From JAVKSL01 sp039583695 (lineage in GTDB: Bacteria > Actinomycetota > Acidimicrobiia > Acidimicrobiales > JAJPHD01): 8,710 nt of DNA. Shown here piece after piece: positions 6,652 through 8,710 of the stretch. The notes below the pieces were generated by a model, which was given only the letters and a program-made list of their open reading frames with translations, was not told the DNA's origin and searched no databases. The stretch's first letter is position 1, and each line of letters starts with the position of its first letter. Location: positions 1 through 8,710 of the forward strand of contig JAVKSL010000105.1 of assembly GCA_039583695.1 (NCBI GenBank), given 5' to 3'. The position numbers and the translations under genes are program-made.

Positions 6652-7626
6652 TCACCCGCTGCGTGTTCCCCACCCGGCTCCCGACGCCCAGTCCCAGTGC
6701 CACTCGACAGCTCCCTCCGCCACCACCGCCCAGTCGTCAGGGTCGTCCCCGGCATCAGTTCCGGCCTTGTCCCCGGCTCCGGCCTTGTCCCCGGCCAGCA
6801 GCGCCGGGTTCACCTCCAACCAGGCAATCCGCTGGGCTGGTCCGCTCAGCCAGGCCGAATCTCCGGAGCAGTCGACCTCAAGGGTCCCACCCGGATTGTG
6901 GACCAGCACGGTTGGCCCGCTCACCAGGCCCATGGCAATACCGGCGCACGCCGCCGCGACCGAGCCGGTGCCACAGGCCAGGGTCACCCCGACGCCTCGC
7001 TCCCATACCCGCAAGTCCAGCTCGTCGAGACCGGGCCGCGCCCGGACCCACTCCAGGTTGACCCCCCCTTGCTCAATTGCGGGACCGAGAGCCGGCAGGT
7101 CGAGCGCCTCGATGTCCTCGGCAACCAGCACGAGGTGGGGGTTGCCCACGTCGACCGACCGCGCCCTCCAGGTGCCCCCACCAATCGGATCGGTCACCTC
7201 CAGGTCGAGCTCCCCCACCGCGACCCGGCCGATCTCCACGCTCACGCGCTGCTCCGAAGCGGGCTGCTCCGAAGGGTCGCCAACACGTACCCGTCTTGGC
7301 CCGGCGTCCGTCGACACCAAGAGCTCCGCGCCATCCACCAGGCCGGCATCCCGCGCAAGGAGCGCGAGGCAGCGGAGCCCGTTGCCGCTCATCTCGGCCC
7401 GGCTCCCGTCGGCATTGTGGAGCAGCATGGTCAGGTCCGAGCCGGCCGAGCCATCCGAGCCGGCCGAGCCGGGCAGCACCACGATCAACCCGTCCGCCCC
7501 GATCCCCCGGTGCCGGTCACATAGCCTCACGGCCAGGTCGCCCCACACCCGATCCGGCCCCTCACCGGTCCCGTCGAACAGCAAGAAGTCGTTACCCAGG
7601 CCGTGGTACTTCGCGAGACGACCCAC
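6652..7626 (-). CDS. dapF: Diaminopimelate epimerase (DapF) with Ser at one catalytic Cys position
   Basis: DapF interconverts LL- and meso-diaminopimelate for peptidoglycan and lysine. This product is 324 residues from the chosen GTG. Family motifs seen: KYHGLGNDFLL (6-16), HRGIGADGL (39-47), NADGSRAEMSGNGLRC (71-86), VGNPHLV (160-166), E210-R.GV and TLACGTGSVAAACAG (215-229). The second catalytic Cys is present (Cys218), but the first, normally the Cys of a CGNG motif, is Ser80 (codon 7387-7389). Cys86 lies nearby. The protein is longer than the usual 270-290 residues because of a GSAGSDGSAGSD insert (53-64) and a ~50-residue Gly/Asp/Ala tail after GPAQRI. GTG at 7624-7626 starts one base after the miaA stop and fits the typical N-terminus. 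An ATG at 7648-7650, overlapping miaA by 23 bases, would add eight residues. Translational coupling to miaA is likely. Family membership is firm; epimerase activity is less certain given Ser80. Confidence 0.88.
   Translation of the reverse strand: MGRLAKYHGLGNDFLLFDGTGEGPDRVWGDLAVRLCDRHRGIGADGLIVVLPGSAGSDGSAGSDLTMLLHNADGSRAEMSGNGLRCLALLARDAGLVDGAELLVSTDAGPRRVRVGDPSEQPASEQRVSVEIGRVAVGELDLEVTDPIGGGTWRARSVDVGNPHLVLVAEDIEALDLPALGPAIEQGGVNLEWVRARPGLDELDLRVWERGVGVTLACGTGSVAAACAGIAMGLVSGPTVLVHNPGGTLEVDCSGDSAWLSGPAQRIAWLEVNPALLAGDKAGAGDKAGTDAGDDPDDWAVVAEGAVEWHWDWASGAGWGTRSG
6761..6796. repeat. 18-bp tandem duplication in the dapF 3' end
   Basis: Two adjacent 18-base copies, differing only in the last base, encode GDKAGAGDKAG in the C-terminal tail of DapF. 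The duplication is in frame and lies outside the conserved epimerase fold, so it should be neutral or affect only the tail. Confidence 0.7.
7436..7471. repeat. 18-bp tandem duplication inside dapF
   Basis: Two adjacent 18-base copies differing in the final base encode GSAGSDGSAGSD (about residues 53-64 of DapF). They form a flexible insert between the GIGADGL motif and the NADGS motif. The insert is in frame and sits in a loop region just before a catalytic segment. Confidence 0.7.
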
Positions 7627-7627
7627 G

Positions 7628-8560
7628 TCACCAGTCTCGCAGCACTGCATCCACCATTGCCGAGCTTTTCAGGTCGTCCTCCCCATCGCTGTCGAACCAC
7701 ACTATCCGGGGGTCACGACCAAACCAAGCCTCCTGTCTCTTGGCGAAGCGCTGGGTTCGACACACGGTTTGCGCGATCGCCTCGTCCAGGGGGATCCCGT
7801 CCTCCAAGTGGCCCAACAGCTCGCGGTAGCCGAGCGCTTGACGAGCTGTGCGGGACAGGCCCTGGGCGAGGCCTGCCAGACCCCGAACCTCCTCCAACCA
7901 ACCCGCCTCCATCTGGGCCTGCACCCTGGCGGCGATCCGCAGGTTCCGGGCGGCCCGGGTGAGGCGGATCCCGACCAGGCGAACGGAAGTAGGGCCGTAC
8001 TTGCTCAGACCTGGCCCGAAGGACGAGAATGGCCGACCGGCTCCGAGCGTCACCTCCAGCGCCCGGACTACCCTCCGCCGGTTGGCGGGAAGCATCCGTG
8101 ACGCGGCCAGGGGGTCCAGCGCCGCCAATCTCGCGTGGAGGCCAGCCGACCCGTCAGGGCCATCTGCCTCGCGCTCCAAGCCGGCTGCCAGCTCCGGCCA
8201 CCTGCCGGGAATCGACATCGGATCGATGACACTACGCAGGTAGAGGCCGGCGCCGCCGACCAGGATCGCCGGGCGATCCCGCTCGCGCAGCTCGGCCAGC
8301 ACCGTCAGGGCAGCATCTTGGTAGCGCTGAACCGAGAAGTCCTCCCAGGGCTCAGCCAGGTCGACCAGGTGGTGGGGCACCTCAGCCCGCTCCGCCAGGC
8401 TGGGCTTGGACGTGCCGATATCCATGCCCCGGTACACCACCATCGAGTCCACCGAGACGATCTCGCTCCCCGGCCTTCGCCGTGCCAGCTCGAGCGCCAG
8501 CGCCGACTTCCCCGAAGCGGTGGCCCCAACTATGGCAATCGGCCCGAGGTTTGTGGACAT
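7628..8560 (-). CDS. miaA: tRNA dimethylallyltransferase (MiaA)
   Basis: MiaA transfers a dimethylallyl group to N6 of A37 in tRNAs reading UNN codons; methylthiolation by MiaB often follows. The 310-residue length is typical. Seen in order: P-loop GATASGKSA (12-20), VSVDSMVVYRGMDIGTSKP (35-53) with the catalytic Asp38, VPHHLVDL (61-68), AILVGGAGLYLRSV (98-111), ANRRRVVRALEV (159-170), QALGYRELL (241-249) and the C-terminal TQRFAKRQEAWF (269-280). All motifs of an active enzyme are present. The ATG at 8558-8560 is four codons inside a longer frame beginning with TTG at 8572; it is preferred because the conserved N-terminus follows directly and no family residues lie upstream. The ribosome site is poor in either case. 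It is the first gene of the minus-strand cluster, and its TGA (7628-7630) lies one base from the dapF GTG. Confidence 0.95.
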   Translation of the reverse strand: MSTNLGPIAIVGATASGKSALALELARRRPGSEIVSVDSMVVYRGMDIGTSKPSLAERAEVPHHLVDLAEPWEDFSVQRYQDAALTVLAELRERDRPAILVGGAGLYLRSVIDPMSIPGRWPELAAGLEREADGPDGSAGLHARLAALDPLAASRMLPANRRRVVRALEVTLGAGRPFSSFGPGLSKYGPTSVRLVGIRLTRAARNLRIAARVQAQMEAGWLEEVRGLAGLAQGLSRTARQALGYRELLGHLEDGIPLDEAIAQTVCRTQRFAKRQEAWFGRDPRIVWFDSDGEDDLKSSAMVDAVLRDW

Positions 8561-8710
8561 CTCGACAGCCAAAGTATCGAGCGCGGTGCCAAGGCGCCGC
8601 GCGACATGTTCCCTGCCAGGCCCTTAGGCGGCCCGGCACCAGGTGAGCTCGGTTTCGGAGCTGGTAGGAGTTGCTCACCGGCCCGGGTGATGCCGTGGCC
8701 CATATCGTGC

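Noticed and set aside
5763..8101. Long plus-strand open frames opposite hflX, dapF and miaA
   Set aside because: They lie wholly antisense to genes with complete family motifs and show Pro/Arg/Ser-rich shadow composition.
8561..8710. Possible 3' end of miaB upstream of miaA
   Set aside because: No frame shows a TRAM-domain or radical-SAM motif; the translation is not recognisable, so no gene is called.

Overview
This is high-GC DNA from an actinobacterium-like organism. The phylum call rests on three things: the block miaA-dapF-hflX followed by an actinobacterial-type dapC; cell-wall-binding-repeat-2 (CWB2) proteins; and a remnant of a DUF4143-type ATPase. The two diaminopimelate genes point to meso-DAP peptidoglycan and lysine synthesis through the succinylase branch. 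I cannot place it below phylum from the sequence alone.

The right half (4124-8560, minus strand) is a compact, intact housekeeping cluster read right to left. miaA (tRNA A37 dimethylallyltransferase) is followed almost without a gap by dapF (diaminopimelate epimerase), then after 31 bases by hflX (ribosome-associated GTPase), then after 52 bases by dapC (succinyldiaminopimelate aminotransferase). Spacing suggests one transcript. DapC and DapF act in the same pathway, while MiaA and HflX both serve translation. DapF has Ser where one of the two catalytic Cys residues of the family is expected, and carries two short in-frame 18-bp duplications and a long C-terminal tail. The last 150 bases (8561-8710) hold no gene I can recognise.

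The left half (1-4123) is different: it is a patchwork of broken genes with almost no spacer between pieces. From left to right it holds: a large surface protein on the minus strand (CWB2 repeats then about five Ig-like repeats), missing its N-terminus and interrupted by three frame breaks (73 to about 2580); the last ~70 codons of the 16S rRNA methyltransferase gene rsmE (minus, 2559-2768); a second CWB2 gene fragment on the plus strand with four frame breaks (2778-3438); a DUF4143-family ATPase fragment on the minus strand with an in-frame stop, an internal deletion and a frameshift (3440-3902); about 120 bases with nothing recognisable; and the 3' half of a tRNA-Leu(CAG), from anticodon stem to encoded CCA, without its 5' half (4026-4085).

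Two explanations compete for the left half. One is a genuine gene graveyard or rearrangement hotspot beside a tRNA. The other is a chimeric or error-prone assembly: several frame breaks look like single-base losses in G, C or T runs. The absence of such breaks in the adjacent four housekeeping genes favours true decay, but the abrupt joins need read-level support. I found no CRISPR array, transposase, integrase, rRNA or clear riboswitch. I see no convincing new defence or biosynthetic system here; the most unusual items are the mosaic itself, the half tRNA and the DapF active-site change.
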